DNA of 64,000 nucleotides from the NCBI RefSeq assembly GCF_026965555.1, contig NZ_CP114040.1, forward strand, positions 11,114,001-11,178,000. Direction: 5' to 3'. The translations under genes and the position numbers were made by a program. This DNA is from Nannocystis punicea (lineage in GTDB: Bacteria > Myxococcota_A > Polyangia > Nannocystales > Nannocystaceae). Numbering within the stretch: the first letter of the stretch is position 1; each line of letters begins with the position of its first letter. Below are positions 40,068-50,005 of this stretch, piece by piece. The notes beneath the pieces were generated by a model. That model ran no database searches and was not told the DNA's origin. It saw nothing but the letters and a program-made list of their open reading frames with translations.

Positions 40068-41369
40068 TCACACGCGGTCGAGCGCGGCGAGCAGCTGCTT
40101 CCCGAGCTTCTTGTCGGTCATGTAGATGTAGGCGATCCGGCCGGCCAGGCTCGACAGGGTCTCGCCATCCTTGAGCGGCTTGCCGTGGGCCAGGTTGTGC
40201 ACGGCGGCCCGGACATCGCGCTTGAACTCGCGGGTGACGCGGGGGCCCTGCTTGCCGTTGACGACCAGGCCGGTGACCTGCTGGCGGCCGCCGGAGCGGT
40301 GCACGCGGGTCTTGTCGGGGTGGACAGTGAAGCCCTCGGCGGCGGCGATCCGCGAGATGCCGCCGAGCAGGCCGCCGAGGTGCGGCTTGCCCTCGTGGTC
40401 GCCCGGGAGGCTGAACGTCAGGTCGTCGGCGTAGCGGGTGTAGCGCCACCCGAGCTTCTTCGCCAGGCCTTGCAGGCGCCGGTCGAGGCGGAGGCACAGG
40501 GTGTTGGTGATCGCGGGGCTCGTGGGTGCGCCCTGCGGCAGGCAACGTGGCCCGAGGGACAGGTAGTACGTCGTCCCCTCGACCTCGGCGACGTGGCGCG
40601 GCGCCTCGGTGCACAGCAGCGCCAGCAGGGTCGCGATCTGCTCGCGGTAGCCGGCCTTGCGGAACACGCCCTTGACCCGCGGCAGCGTCACCGTCGGGAA
40701 GAAGTCCTTGAGGTCGACCTTCAGCAGGATCTGCGAGTCGCGGTGGACCGCCGCGTTGGTGGCGGTCGAGCGGCCGTGGAGGAACCCGTGGGCCGCCCCG
40801 TGGACCGGCAGGCGCTCCACCACCTCGCGCAAGATCCACCGCTGCGCCGCCTTGAGCTGGCGGTGCGGGGCCCAGATCGCCCGCTTGCTGCCGTCGCGCT
40901 TGGGGATCTCGAAGCGGTAGTAGTTGAGCTTGGTCGCCGCGTCGCGGTGGTACGCCAGCCGGCGCAGCTCGGCGATGCTGACCCCGAGCGCCTCGGCCAG
41001 CTCCTTCGGCTTGTCGAGCTTCGGCAGCTCGTTCTCCGCCTGGCGCTCCTCGGCGCCGGGCAGGTCCCACTTGTCGTGGTCGAGCTGGTCGTTCCAGAAC
41101 ACGCCCTCGCCGAGGTGGACCAGGTGCGAGGCCTTGTAGGCGAGCCACGCCTCCTTGGCCAGGCGGCGCTTCTCGGCCGCCTCGTCCTTGAGCGACTTCT
41201 TGTAGCGCTCGAGCTCGGCCTTGCTCATGCTGTCGGTCGGCTTGCGCTCGACCAGATAGCCCTTCTCCTTGAGCTGGGCCTCGATGTACTTGTCGCGCCC
41301 GCCGGCGGACTCGACCGCGCGCCAGGTCTCGAGCATGCGGCTGTAATCAATGCGGTTGGTATTCGCCAT
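40068..41369 (-). CDS. Retron-type reverse transcriptase
   Basis: A 433-residue protein. The RT core starts near residue 155 with FEIPKRDGSKRAIWAP. Then come the retron region X motif NAxxH as ATNAAVHRD (about 203), LKVDLKDFFPTVT (catalytic Asp), LPQGAPTSPAITN, YTRYADDLTFS (catalytic YADD near 312), TVHPDKTRV and the retron region Y motif QQVTGLVVNG (VTG near 365). The first 130 residues are a charged helical extension. Its start lies 6 nt after the stop of the SWIM gene, so it is the last gene of the four-gene operon and leaves no space for a classical msr-msd just upstream. In retrons the RT makes msDNA from an adjacent ncRNA; many retrons are anti-phage systems. Confidence 0.9.
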   Translation of the reverse strand: MANTNRIDYSRMLETWRAVESAGGRDKYIEAQLKEKGYLVERKPTDSMSKAELERYKKSLKDEAAEKRRLAKEAWLAYKASHLVHLGEGVFWNDQLDHDKWDLPGAEERQAENELPKLDKPKELAEALGVSIAELRRLAYHRDAATKLNYYRFEIPKRDGSKRAIWAPHRQLKAAQRWILREVVERLPVHGAAHGFLHGRSTATNAAVHRDSQILLKVDLKDFFPTVTLPRVKGVFRKAGYREQIATLLALLCTEAPRHVAEVEGTTYYLSLGPRCLPQGAPTSPAITNTLCLRLDRRLQGLAKKLGWRYTRYADDLTFSLPGDHEGKPHLGGLLGGISRIAAAEGFTVHPDKTRVHRSGGRQQVTGLVVNGKQGPRVTREFKRDVRAAVHNLAHGKPLKDGETLSSLAGRIAYIYMTDKKLGKQLLAALDRV

Positions 41370-41375
41370 GATGGT

Positions 41376-43286
41376 CTACCCCGCGCTCCCGTCGAGAAAC
41401 CCGCGCGCCTCGAGGTCGTCGACGCGCTCGAAGAAGGCCGCTCGCGCCTCGGCGACCGAGCCGAACACGAAGCTCTGGACCCGCAGCTTGGCCGCGCCGC
41501 GCGGGCCCCAGCGGATCCGCAGGCGCTGGCGGTCGAGCGACAGCTGCACGATCTCCTCCGACTCACCCGTCGCCCCCGTCGCCACCGGCAAGCGGCGCGC
41601 GTAGGTGCGGGTCTCGAGCGTGATCGTCCCGCGCTCGGCCCCGCGGGCCTGCCGGCGGCGCTCCTCCTCCTGCGCCTGGGCGATCCGCAGCGCGATCAGG
41701 TGGGCGCACGGGCCCTCCTTCAGCTTGTGCTTGCGGTAGAACGCGCAGGTGCACTCGGCCCCGCGCACGCGGCCGTCGTCGTCGAGCGTCAGCTGCGGGC
41801 GGTAGTCGCGGCGGTCGGCGGTGACGGTGACCTTGCCGGTCAGCTCGAGGCCGACGCCGTAGATCCGGTTCTCGCTGGCGATCTTGACCGCGCCCTTGGC
41901 CACGAGGTCGTGCGCGACCTTCTCGCGGGCGTTGCGGTAGACGAGGCGACCGAGGTCGATCGCGCCGCCGAGCAGCGGGCGGAAGCGGTAGCGGTCCTGC
42001 GACAGGTCGTACATCACCTGGCCGTGCTGGCAGGCCAGCTGCAGCGCCGCGCGCACGTCGGCGATCGGCTTCTTGATCGCCTTCGCCAGCTCGTCCGCGC
42101 TCGCCACCCACACCTCGCCGAGCTTCTTCAGCACCGCCGACAGCGTGGCCGCGGCCTCGCTGCCGCGGTCGCGCGGGAGCAGCTGGTCGAAGCCGACCGC
42201 CTGCGACCAGTTGGCCGAGGTGAAGCCCGACAGGCCGAGGGTGAAGGTCACCGGCCCGGCGCGCAGGACGTAGAAGCTGGGCAGGCCCGAGCCGAGCAGG
42301 TGGATGTCGACGGTCTCGACGAACGGCAGCAGGCGGCGCAAGAGGCTGAGTCGCCGGCGGCCCCAGATCCGCACCAGCGCCGGTTGACGGCCGGTGAACG
42401 GCCCGGCGCTGGTGGCGATGACCAGCTCCCACGGCTCGAGCACCAGCCGCGGCGGCTCGCCGGGCACCAGCTCGACGCGGACGCCGCGGCCGCCCTGCTT
42501 CTTGTCGGCGTTGAGCCGCAGGTGACGCAGCACGTTGTAGAGGTCGATCGCGGCGATCCGCACCGCCGTGGTCGGCAGGGTCGCCGCCGCTTGCACCTGC
42601 AAGAACCCGCGCAGCCAGCTGTCGGGCAGCTGGATCGACTTCTCGATCACCGGCGGGCGCGCGGCGTCGCTGGCGACGCTGACGGCGTCCACGCCGATCG
42701 ACAGCTTGGTCTCGCGGTAGCTGCGGATCCGCTGCACCCCGTCGAACAGCGCCTTGCTGTAGTCGACGTTGGTGGTGCCGTGCTGCAGGTCGCCGCTGCG
42801 GTCGACGGCCGACCAGTCGATCGCCATCTGCGCGTAGGCGCCCTCGTCCTTGCTGAACACCTCGAACAGCAGCTTGTCGGGGTGCACCGTGACGACCGGG
42901 TCGAGCACCACCCAGGCCGACGGGTCGTTGCGCGCCAGCCAGTCGAAGTAGGCCTGCTGGGCCTGCCACGCGCTCTGCCCGGCGGTCTGCTTCTTCAGCC
43001 GCTGGTAGGCGAGGTACGCGGTCCTGTCCTTCGGGACATAACGGAAGTCGGAGCTGACGACCTCGTACAGCGCCGACAACGCCTCGCGCACCAGCAGCGG
43101 CTGCTTGAGCAGGCCCTCGGCCCGCACCGGCGAGCGCTCGGTGTTGGCGAAGATCTGCAGCTTCGACGAGCTCTCGCCGGCCTCGAGCTGGCTGGCGCCG
43201 GCGTAACCGAGGCGGACCGGCGTCCGCGGGTCGGTGAGCTGCTCCTCGGGCTTGCCCGACTCCGGTTCCTTGGTCTCCTCGCTCAC
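41376..43286 (-). CDS. SWIM zinc-finger protein of the reverse-transcriptase operon
   Basis: A 636-residue protein. The SWIM motif, CxC-x(n)-CxH, is ECTCAFYRKHKLKEGPCAHL at about residues 508-527. The first 400 residues have no motif I know, but SWIM proteins of this type (WHSWIM) carry winged-helix-like segments. SWIM zinc fingers bind DNA or proteins. An in-frame copy of the dispersed palindrome (43025-43038) encodes YVPKDRT. Overlaps the HEAT-repeat gene by 4 nt (ATGA) and is followed after 6 nt by the reverse transcriptase, so it is almost certainly part of one system. Confidence 0.85.
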   Translation of the reverse strand: MSEETKEPESGKPEEQLTDPRTPVRLGYAGASQLEAGESSSKLQIFANTERSPVRAEGLLKQPLLVREALSALYEVVSSDFRYVPKDRTAYLAYQRLKKQTAGQSAWQAQQAYFDWLARNDPSAWVVLDPVVTVHPDKLLFEVFSKDEGAYAQMAIDWSAVDRSGDLQHGTTNVDYSKALFDGVQRIRSYRETKLSIGVDAVSVASDAARPPVIEKSIQLPDSWLRGFLQVQAAATLPTTAVRIAAIDLYNVLRHLRLNADKKQGGRGVRVELVPGEPPRLVLEPWELVIATSAGPFTGRQPALVRIWGRRRLSLLRRLLPFVETVDIHLLGSGLPSFYVLRAGPVTFTLGLSGFTSANWSQAVGFDQLLPRDRGSEAAATLSAVLKKLGEVWVASADELAKAIKKPIADVRAALQLACQHGQVMYDLSQDRYRFRPLLGGAIDLGRLVYRNAREKVAHDLVAKGAVKIASENRIYGVGLELTGKVTVTADRRDYRPQLTLDDDGRVRGAECTCAFYRKHKLKEGPCAHLIALRIAQAQEEERRRQARGAERGTITLETRTYARRLPVATGATGESEEIVQLSLDRQRLRIRWGPRGAAKLRVQSFVFGSVAEARAAFFERVDDLEARGFLDGSAG

Positions 43287-46200
43287 AGCGACACCTCCCA
43301 GCGGCTACGGCGTACCTTCGGCGACGCGGCGGCGGCCTTGATCCGCTTCGCGCGCCTCAGCGCGCGCCAGGCCGCCTTGCGCAGCTCTTCGTCTTCCTGC
43401 TCGTCGGCCCCGACCTTGCTCAGCGCGGCGAAGGCGGCGTCGTCGCCGATCTCGCCCAGCGCCTCGACCAGGCCCATGCGGGCCGTCTCGCTGACGCTCT
43501 TGTCGGCCAGCGCCTTGGCCAGGCCCTCCGCGTCGCCCTGTCTCACGAGCCAGGTCAGGACCACGCCCTGGCGGTGCACGTCGCCGGCGGCGCCGCGCAG
43601 CGCGGGCTTGGCCTTGTCTGTCCCGTGGGACAGCAGCCGCGCCAGCGGCTCGGCGTCGTCGAGCACCGTCGTGGCCAGCGGGGCCACGTCGCCCTTGCGC
43701 TGACCGAGGCCGGCGGCGGCCAGGGTGCGCAGCTCGCCGTCGCTGCCGCCCAGCACCGCCTTGAGCGCCTTCTCGCCGGCGGCGCCGCCTGCCCCCGCGG
43801 CCAGCTCGATGACGGCCTGGCGGCGGATCTTGCGGCCATGCGCGGCGTGGGCGGTGCCGTCGGCGGCGAGCGAGGCGGCGGCGACCAGCTCGTCACCGCC
43901 GACGTCGAGGCGGGCGCAGGCCCACAGCAGCGCGAGGTACGGCCCCTCGAGCTCGCCGAGGCGGTGCGACTCGCCGTGGACGAGGCGCCTGTACTCGACC
44001 AGCCAGGCCTCGCGGTAGGCCTTCGTCGCGGCGACCAGGGCGTCCTTGTGCTTGGCGGCCTTGGCCCCGGCGCGGCCGATCACCTGGGCCGCGACCATCG
44101 CCGTGCGCGGGTGCGCCAGCGACAGGTGCGGCGCCGCGGCGTCGATCGGCAGCGGGTCGCGGTTGGTGAGGATCTGGACCAGCGGACCCATGTAGAGGTC
44201 CTGCCGGCGCAGCTTCGGCAGCAGCGAGAACAGCCGGATCACGTCGCCGCGGTCGCGCAGGCGGTTCAGCAGCTCGCGCTCGAGCGGGGCGTGGTAGCTC
44301 AGGACCATCGCGTAGTCGGGCTCGAGCGAGTCGGGCCCGTGGTGCTTGCGCAGGCTGAACGCCAGCGCCTGGGCGACGGCGCTCTGCCGCTCCTCGGCGA
44401 GCCGCGTGGTCAGCAGGTCGGCGGTGGTCGGGTCGGCGCAGTGCTCGAGCAGCGCGGCGACGGTCTGGCGCACGCCGGGGTCGGCGTCCTCGACGCGGCC
44501 GCGGATCAGGTCCCAGGCCTCGCGGGTGCCGAAGTAGCGCAGGCCGATCAGGGCCCGGCGAGCGACGCCACCTGTCCCCTTGGCCAGGCGCGTGAGGATC
44601 CCGAAGATCCGCTGCGGCTGACCCGGCTGGGCCTCCGCGGCCTTGCCCATGTGCCCGAGCGCCTCGGCGGCCTCCTCCTGCAGCGCGTGGCCCTCGTCGG
44701 AGACCAGCCGCAGCAGGGTGTCGAGCGCGCGGATGTCGGCCAGGGCCCCGAGCGCCCGCACCGCCCGCCGCCGGATGTCGAGGTCGGGCTGCAGGTCGAC
44801 GCTGGTGAGCAGCACGCTGCTGCCCTCGCCGCGCCCGCCGAGCGCCAGGCCCTCGGCGGCGAGGAAGGACACCAGCGGGTCGCTCGACTTGAGCGCCGCC
44901 AGCAGCGGCTCGGCCGGACCTGTCCTTTTGCGCAGGCGCCAGCCGAGCGCCTCGGTCGCCTTGCTGGCGATCTCCGGCTTCGGGTAGGTCCACAGCGGCG
45001 CGAGGCTGGCGTCGACCTCCTTGCCGCGGGCCCAGCGGAGGCCCGGCAGGACCGTCTGCAGCGTGCGGTCGTCGGACAGCCGGCGCGCGGCCTCGGCGAT
45101 CTGGACCAGCACCGCGTCGTGACGCGGGAACTGCTTCGACTCCCAGTCGGCCACCCGCGGGCCGCTGCTCACGTCGTCGTCGTCGTCGTCGTCGTCATCG
45201 TCGCTGAAGTCGTTGCTGTCGTCGTCGTCGTCGTCGTCGTCGTCGAAGTCATCGTCGTCGTCGTCGTCGTCGTCGAGGCCGGCGTCGCGCAGGGACGACG
45301 GGCTCTGCGGGCCGGCGTCCTCGGGATCTTCGATGCGCTGGTCGTACCCGGAGATCACGAGCAGCGCGCCGAAGGCGGCGGCGCGGCGCTTGGGGTTGTC
45401 GACGTAGGCGAGGATCCGCGGGACCTCGGCGACCTGGCGGAAGCCGGCGGCGGCCTGCAGCAGGTTGTCGACGCGGGCGGTGCCGGCCGGGTCGCGGTCG
45501 ATGCGGTCGAGGAACGCCTGGGCGGCGCGCCCGTCGCCGAGCCGCTGCAGCGCGCGGATCGCCTCGCTCTGCTCGTTGGCCTGGTCGGAGCGCAGCATCT
45601 CGACCAGCACGTCGAACGCGGCCGCGTCCTTGTGCGTCGCCAGCTGCAGCGCCGCGGCGAAGCGGACCGCGCGGTACTTCGAGGTCAGCGCGACCCGCAG
45701 CGCCTGGGCCGCGGCGCCCTTGCCCTCGGGCTCGTAGTTGGTCGCCAGGCCCTGCACGCCGGCCAGCCGCAGCTTCTCGGCGCGGGCCTGCAGCGACAGC
45801 GTGTGCACGTACACCCACGCGTCGCGCCTGGCCTTTTGGCCAGCCTCGCTCTCGGCCTCGGGCGAGCCGGGGCGGACCCCGCCTTCAGGCCCGGAGGGCC
45901 GTAAAGTACGCTTCTCGGCCAGCAGCTTGGCGGCCTCCTGCTCGAGACCGTCGTCGCGCTGCAGCAGCGTCTCCTCGAGCACCTTGAGCCCGGCCGCGGC
46001 GCCGCCCTCCTGCGACAGCAGGCCGAGGCCCCACGAGCCGGTGTCGCTCTGGCCGGTGGCCAGCGCCTCGGCGGCGAGGGTGGTGTTGTCGACGCCGAGG
46101 CCCTTGAGGCCGTCGAACGCCTGGCGGCGGATCGTGCCCTGGGCGTCGCCGAGCGCCGGCACCAGCACCGAGACGGCCGCCGCGACGTGCTCCGGAGCGC

Positions 46201-49200
46201 CGGGCTTCTGCGTCTTGTAGCCGGCCAGCGCCAGCACCCGCGACAGCGCGGTCTGGCGGATCCGCGTCTCCGCCGGGCCGCCGGGCAGGCGCGACAGCGC
46301 CGCGTAGGCGCCGAACACGATCTGCCGCAGCTCCTCCGGCGCGTAGGCCAGCTTGGCCGCGACCTTCTGGCTCGCCTGCTGCTTGGCCGCCGCCAGCGCG
46401 CGGTGGAACCGCTTGCTGAACACGGCCCACACGCGGTCGAGCGTCTCCTGCTTCTCCTCCTGCAGCGCCTCGAGCAGCCGCGCCGCCCGGACCTTGAGCT
46501 GCGGGTTGGAGCGGCTGTCACCGAAGGTCGCCAGCTCGGCCAGCGCGCGCACGTTGGCCTCGGGGAAGGTCCACTTGGCCCGGCCCTCGCCGCGGTCGTT
46601 GAACAGGTCGGTGACGAACTTCGAGAACGCCGGGTCGTCGCCGAAGCTCTCGAGCGCCTGCGCGGCGAGCAGGCGCACGCGCGGGTGGGCCGACGCCAGC
46701 GCGGCCAGGCAGCGGTCGGGTACGCCGTCGCCCTCGACCATCTCGCGCATCATCAGGAGCAGCAGCGCGCGGCTCTGGATCTTCTCGTCGCCGGAGTCGA
46801 GGAACGAGACCAGCAGGTCCTCGTTGCCGAGCGCGAGCGCGGCCAGCAGCGCCTGCGCCGGCGGCGGCGCGGCCTTGCCGGGGGTGAAGATCAGCGACGC
46901 GCCGGCCGGGTCGCCGATGAACGCCAGGCCGAGGGCCGCCTCGCTCTGGACCGCGGGGTCCGAGTGCTGCAGCGCGGCCTGCAGCGCGAACACTGCGTTG
47001 GCGTTGTCGGGCCGGGCCATCCACGACAGCGCGGTCGCGGCGGCGCGGCGGATCTGGGCCTCCTTGTGCTGCAGCAGCGGCAGCACCGCGTGGCTCGGGG
47101 TCGGGTCGCCGAGCTCGGCCAGGCCGCCGAGGGCGCGCACCACCCGGTCGAGCCACTTGGCCCGCAGCGCCGGCACCTCCGGCTCGGGCGCCTCGACCAT
47201 CGCCTGCAGCGGCGCGCGCACCGAGCTGTCCCCGTGGACAGCCAGCGCGCAGGCGGCCCGCACGACCACGTCGGGGTACTTGCTGGTCAGCGCGGCCGGC
47301 AGCGCCTCCTCGCCCTCGCCGGTCAGCAGGGCGTCGACGGCCAGCTGGCGCACCGTCTCGTCGTCGTCGTCGATCGCCTTGACCAGCAGCTCGTGGGTGC
47401 CGGGCGCCTTGCGCTTGGCCAGCACCTTGACCGCCTCGACCCGCAGGTCGATCCACCGCCCGGCCAGCGCGACCGACAGCGGCTCGGCGCCGATGCCCTT
47501 GGTCCGCTTGAGCGCGAACTCGAAGGCGTCCTTGCGCAGGCTCGGGTCGGCGTCGGCGAGCAGCTCGAGCAGGAGCGGCCAGGCCCACGACTGGGAGATC
47601 TGGCCCATCACCTCGTTGAGCACCTCGCGGCGCACGTCGGCGTGGATGCTCTTGAGGACGAAGCGCAGGCTGCCCGCCCCGCCGCCGCCGACCTCGAGGC
47701 TCAGCGCGGCCTTGAAGGCCTCGCTGCGGACCGTCTTGCCGGCGTCGCCCAGGGCTCGCTCGAGCAGCGCGATCGCCTTCGGGTCCTCCTTCGTCTTGCC
47801 GGCCTTCTTGATCTGCTTGATCAGCAGGTCGAGGCCGCGCCGGCGCACGTCCTCGTGCTCGGCGAACAGGCCGGCCTCGGCGACCGCCAGCGGGCCGCCG
47901 TCCTCCAGCCCGGCGAGCGCGGTGAAGGCCGCGTCGCGCACGCTGGCGTCGCCGTCGCGCAGCATCAGCCGCAGCCGCGCCCCGCCGCGCGGGTCACCCA
48001 GCTCGGCCAGCGCCTTGCAGGTGTCGACCCGCACCGACGGCGTGCTCTCGCGGCTCAGCTGCAGCAAGGTGCCGAGCGCCCGCGCGTCCTGCAGCGAGGC
48101 CAGCGCGGCCGCGCCGGCCAGGCAGGTGTCGAGCGCGCGGCTCGCCATCGCCTCGAGCAGCGGCCGCTTGTCGGCCTCCTCGAGCTCCGACAGCGGGACC
48201 TGCTTCGGCTTCGGCAGCTCGTCCTCGACCTTGCCCTTGGAACCTGTCCCTTGGGACTTGCCCGAAGCGCCGGCGGCGGCCTCGGCGGCGGCCGCCTTGA
48301 CCTCGTCGACCGGCGAGCGCGCGGTCTCGATGTCGTGCAGCTGGCGGTGCAGCTGCTTGTCGCGGCAGCGCAGCGCGGCGGCCAGCTTGGGCCGGGCCAG
48401 CAGGGAGATCAGGAACGCCGCCTGGCGCACGCCCGCGTCGGTGTCGGCGGAGAAGCGGCGCAGCGCCGCCTGGACCTCCGGCAGGCCGAGCATGCCGCGC
48501 TGGTAGAAGCGGATCAGCGCGGTGCGGCGGATGTCGGCCTGGGTCGCGCGCAGGGCGATGAGCTCGGCCTCGGGCGAGCTGGCGTCGTGCAGGTCCTCGA
48601 GCGCGGCCAGGGCGGCGACGCGGACCTCGCGGGGCTGGCCCGACAGCGCCGAGACCAGGCGGGTGAACGCGAGGTCGTCCTTGCGCGCGAGCCCGGTCAG
48701 CGCGGTGATCGTCGCGGTGCCGATGTCGCGCTTGCCGACGGCCAGCGCGAGGTCGAAGATCCGCAGCGAGTCGGCGCCCTCGAGCTTGAGCAGGCCGTTC
48801 AGCGCGGCCAGGCGGACGGCGTCCTCGCCGGCGCGCAGCAGCGGCTCGAGCAGCTTGATCGCCCGCGGGCTGCCCGACGCGCCGAGCAGCTCGGTCGCCA
48901 GCACCTTGAGGCCGTGGTCATCGTCGCTCGAGACCCGCTGCGCCAGAGTCTCGAGCGACTTGGCGTCGTTCCAGCCGGCCAGGGCGCGCAGCGCCACCTC
49001 GCGCAGCTTGGGGTCGCGGCGCTTGAGCTCGTACTCGGCCCACTGGTGCGCGCCGTAGTAGACCAGCTCGCGGTCGCCGAGCTTGCCCTCGGCGTCGATC
49101 GGGAACAGCCGCAGCGTGTTGTCGATGCACGCGGCGACCAGGTGGTCCTTGCCCTTGTACTGGCCGAGCGCGAGCGCCACGACCTTGGCCAGGCCCTCCT

Positions 49201-50005
49201 TCTGCGCGGCCGGCTTGCGCTGGCCGGCGCCGCGGACCCACGCCTTGATCTGCGAGTCGAGGCCCGAGGTGTAGAAGCGGTCGCCGCCGCCGTTGACGAT
49301 CGCGGTCGTCTTGTCGCCGTGGCCGTTCTTGCCCGAGCGGTCCTCCGGGTCGAGGTCGCCGCGCACGTGGGTGAGCAGCAGCTTGTGGTCGACCGCGGCC
49401 GACATCACCCGCAGCTCGTCGGGCTCGAAGCACAGCGCAGTGACAGCGCCCTCGTGCAGCTTCTTCGACTCGCCGGCGTAGAACGCCTCCTTGTTCTCGC
49501 AGTCGAACACGCTGAGGGTGCCGCGGTCGCTGCCGACCACCAGCCACGTGCCCGACGGGTCGGAGGCGATCGTCGTCGCGAACTCGGCGAGCTCGATGCG
49601 CTGCAGCTCCTTGCCGTCCTTCTTGGCGAGGATGACGAGCTGTTTGCCGGCGACCACCGCGAGGCGGCCGTTCGCGGCCGGGGCGAGGGCGACCGGCGGC
49701 GGGTCGAACACCGGCCCGAGCGGCTTCGGCTCGCCCTTCTCGAGCCCGGCCTTGTAGACCTGGCCGTCGCTGCCGGCGACGAACACGTGGCCGTCGTCGG
49801 CCGCGAGCGCGACGCCGCCGGCCGGCAGGTCGCCGACCACCAGCTCGCCGGTGTCGAGGTTGAGCCGGTACAGCGCGGTCGCCTGGCCCTCGGGGTGGAC
49901 CGCGGCGATGAGCAGCTGGACGCCGTGGGCGAGGATCGCCTTGAGGTCGCCGCGGATCTGCGTGTACTTGTCGTTCGTGAAGCGATCGGTGACGGGCGTC
50001 GACAT
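43283..50005 (-). CDS. Giant propeller plus HEAT-repeat protein with poly-Asp tract
   Basis: A 2240-residue protein. Residues 1-330 are WD40/quinoprotein-like blades (VVGDLPAGGVALAADDGHVFVAGSDG, SDRGTLSVFDCENKE, VTALCFEPDELRVMSAAVDHKLLLT). The rest is a long alpha-solenoid of HEAT/PBS-lyase repeats (EVALRALAGWNDAKSLETLA, VRTDTCK-type LGDPRGGARLRLMLRDGDASVRDAAFTAL). At about residues 1576-1611 is an acidic tract made almost only of Asp. Such solenoids act as scaffolds or sensors. Coupled by 1-nt overlap to the upstream BRCT gene and 4-nt overlap to the SWIM gene. In-frame palindrome copies encode LSHGTD and LAVHGDSS. Confidence 0.88.
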   Translation of the reverse strand: MSTPVTDRFTNDKYTQIRGDLKAILAHGVQLLIAAVHPEGQATALYRLNLDTGELVVGDLPAGGVALAADDGHVFVAGSDGQVYKAGLEKGEPKPLGPVFDPPPVALAPAANGRLAVVAGKQLVILAKKDGKELQRIELAEFATTIASDPSGTWLVVGSDRGTLSVFDCENKEAFYAGESKKLHEGAVTALCFEPDELRVMSAAVDHKLLLTHVRGDLDPEDRSGKNGHGDKTTAIVNGGGDRFYTSGLDSQIKAWVRGAGQRKPAAQKEGLAKVVALALGQYKGKDHLVAACIDNTLRLFPIDAEGKLGDRELVYYGAHQWAEYELKRRDPKLREVALRALAGWNDAKSLETLAQRVSSDDDHGLKVLATELLGASGSPRAIKLLEPLLRAGEDAVRLAALNGLLKLEGADSLRIFDLALAVGKRDIGTATITALTGLARKDDLAFTRLVSALSGQPREVRVAALAALEDLHDASSPEAELIALRATQADIRRTALIRFYQRGMLGLPEVQAALRRFSADTDAGVRQAAFLISLLARPKLAAALRCRDKQLHRQLHDIETARSPVDEVKAAAAEAAAGASGKSQGTGSKGKVEDELPKPKQVPLSELEEADKRPLLEAMASRALDTCLAGAAALASLQDARALGTLLQLSRESTPSVRVDTCKALAELGDPRGGARLRLMLRDGDASVRDAAFTALAGLEDGGPLAVAEAGLFAEHEDVRRRGLDLLIKQIKKAGKTKEDPKAIALLERALGDAGKTVRSEAFKAALSLEVGGGGAGSLRFVLKSIHADVRREVLNEVMGQISQSWAWPLLLELLADADPSLRKDAFEFALKRTKGIGAEPLSVALAGRWIDLRVEAVKVLAKRKAPGTHELLVKAIDDDDETVRQLAVDALLTGEGEEALPAALTSKYPDVVVRAACALAVHGDSSVRAPLQAMVEAPEPEVPALRAKWLDRVVRALGGLAELGDPTPSHAVLPLLQHKEAQIRRAAATALSWMARPDNANAVFALQAALQHSDPAVQSEAALGLAFIGDPAGASLIFTPGKAAPPPAQALLAALALGNEDLLVSFLDSGDEKIQSRALLLLMMREMVEGDGVPDRCLAALASAHPRVRLLAAQALESFGDDPAFSKFVTDLFNDRGEGRAKWTFPEANVRALAELATFGDSRSNPQLKVRAARLLEALQEEKQETLDRVWAVFSKRFHRALAAAKQQASQKVAAKLAYAPEELRQIVFGAYAALSRLPGGPAETRIRQTALSRVLALAGYKTQKPGAPEHVAAAVSVLVPALGDAQGTIRRQAFDGLKGLGVDNTTLAAEALATGQSDTGSWGLGLLSQEGGAAAGLKVLEETLLQRDDGLEQEAAKLLAEKRTLRPSGPEGGVRPGSPEAESEAGQKARRDAWVYVHTLSLQARAEKLRLAGVQGLATNYEPEGKGAAAQALRVALTSKYRAVRFAAALQLATHKDAAAFDVLVEMLRSDQANEQSEAIRALQRLGDGRAAQAFLDRIDRDPAGTARVDNLLQAAAGFRQVAEVPRILAYVDNPKRRAAAFGALLVISGYDQRIEDPEDAGPQSPSSLRDAGLDDDDDDDDDFDDDDDDDDDSNDFSDDDDDDDDDDVSSGPRVADWESKQFPRHDAVLVQIAEAARRLSDDRTLQTVLPGLRWARGKEVDASLAPLWTYPKPEIASKATEALGWRLRKRTGPAEPLLAALKSSDPLVSFLAAEGLALGGRGEGSSVLLTSVDLQPDLDIRRRAVRALGALADIRALDTLLRLVSDEGHALQEEAAEALGHMGKAAEAQPGQPQRIFGILTRLAKGTGGVARRALIGLRYFGTREAWDLIRGRVEDADPGVRQTVAALLEHCADPTTADLLTTRLAEERQSAVAQALAFSLRKHHGPDSLEPDYAMVLSYHAPLERELLNRLRDRGDVIRLFSLLPKLRRQDLYMGPLVQILTNRDPLPIDAAAPHLSLAHPRTAMVAAQVIGRAGAKAAKHKDALVAATKAYREAWLVEYRRLVHGESHRLGELEGPYLALLWACARLDVGGDELVAAASLAADGTAHAAHGRKIRRQAVIELAAGAGGAAGEKALKAVLGGSDGELRTLAAAGLGQRKGDVAPLATTVLDDAEPLARLLSHGTDKAKPALRGAAGDVHRQGVVLTWLVRQGDAEGLAKALADKSVSETARMGLVEALGEIGDDAAFAALSKVGADEQEDEELRKAAWRALRRAKRIKAAAASPKVRRSRWEVSL
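45172..45276. repeat. TCG trinucleotide tract encoding poly-Asp
   Basis: Nearly uninterrupted (tcg)n on the plus strand, that is (GAC/GAT)n in the gene, about 105 bp with a few Phe, Ser and Asn interruptions. Slippage in steps of 3 would vary the tract length without a frameshift. Confidence 0.85.

Noticed and set aside
40068..41369. Reading the reverse transcriptase as a group II intron or DGR enzyme
   Set aside because: No maturase or HNH domain, no intron RNA fold visible, no template-variable repeat pair; NAxxH and VTG point to the retron type.
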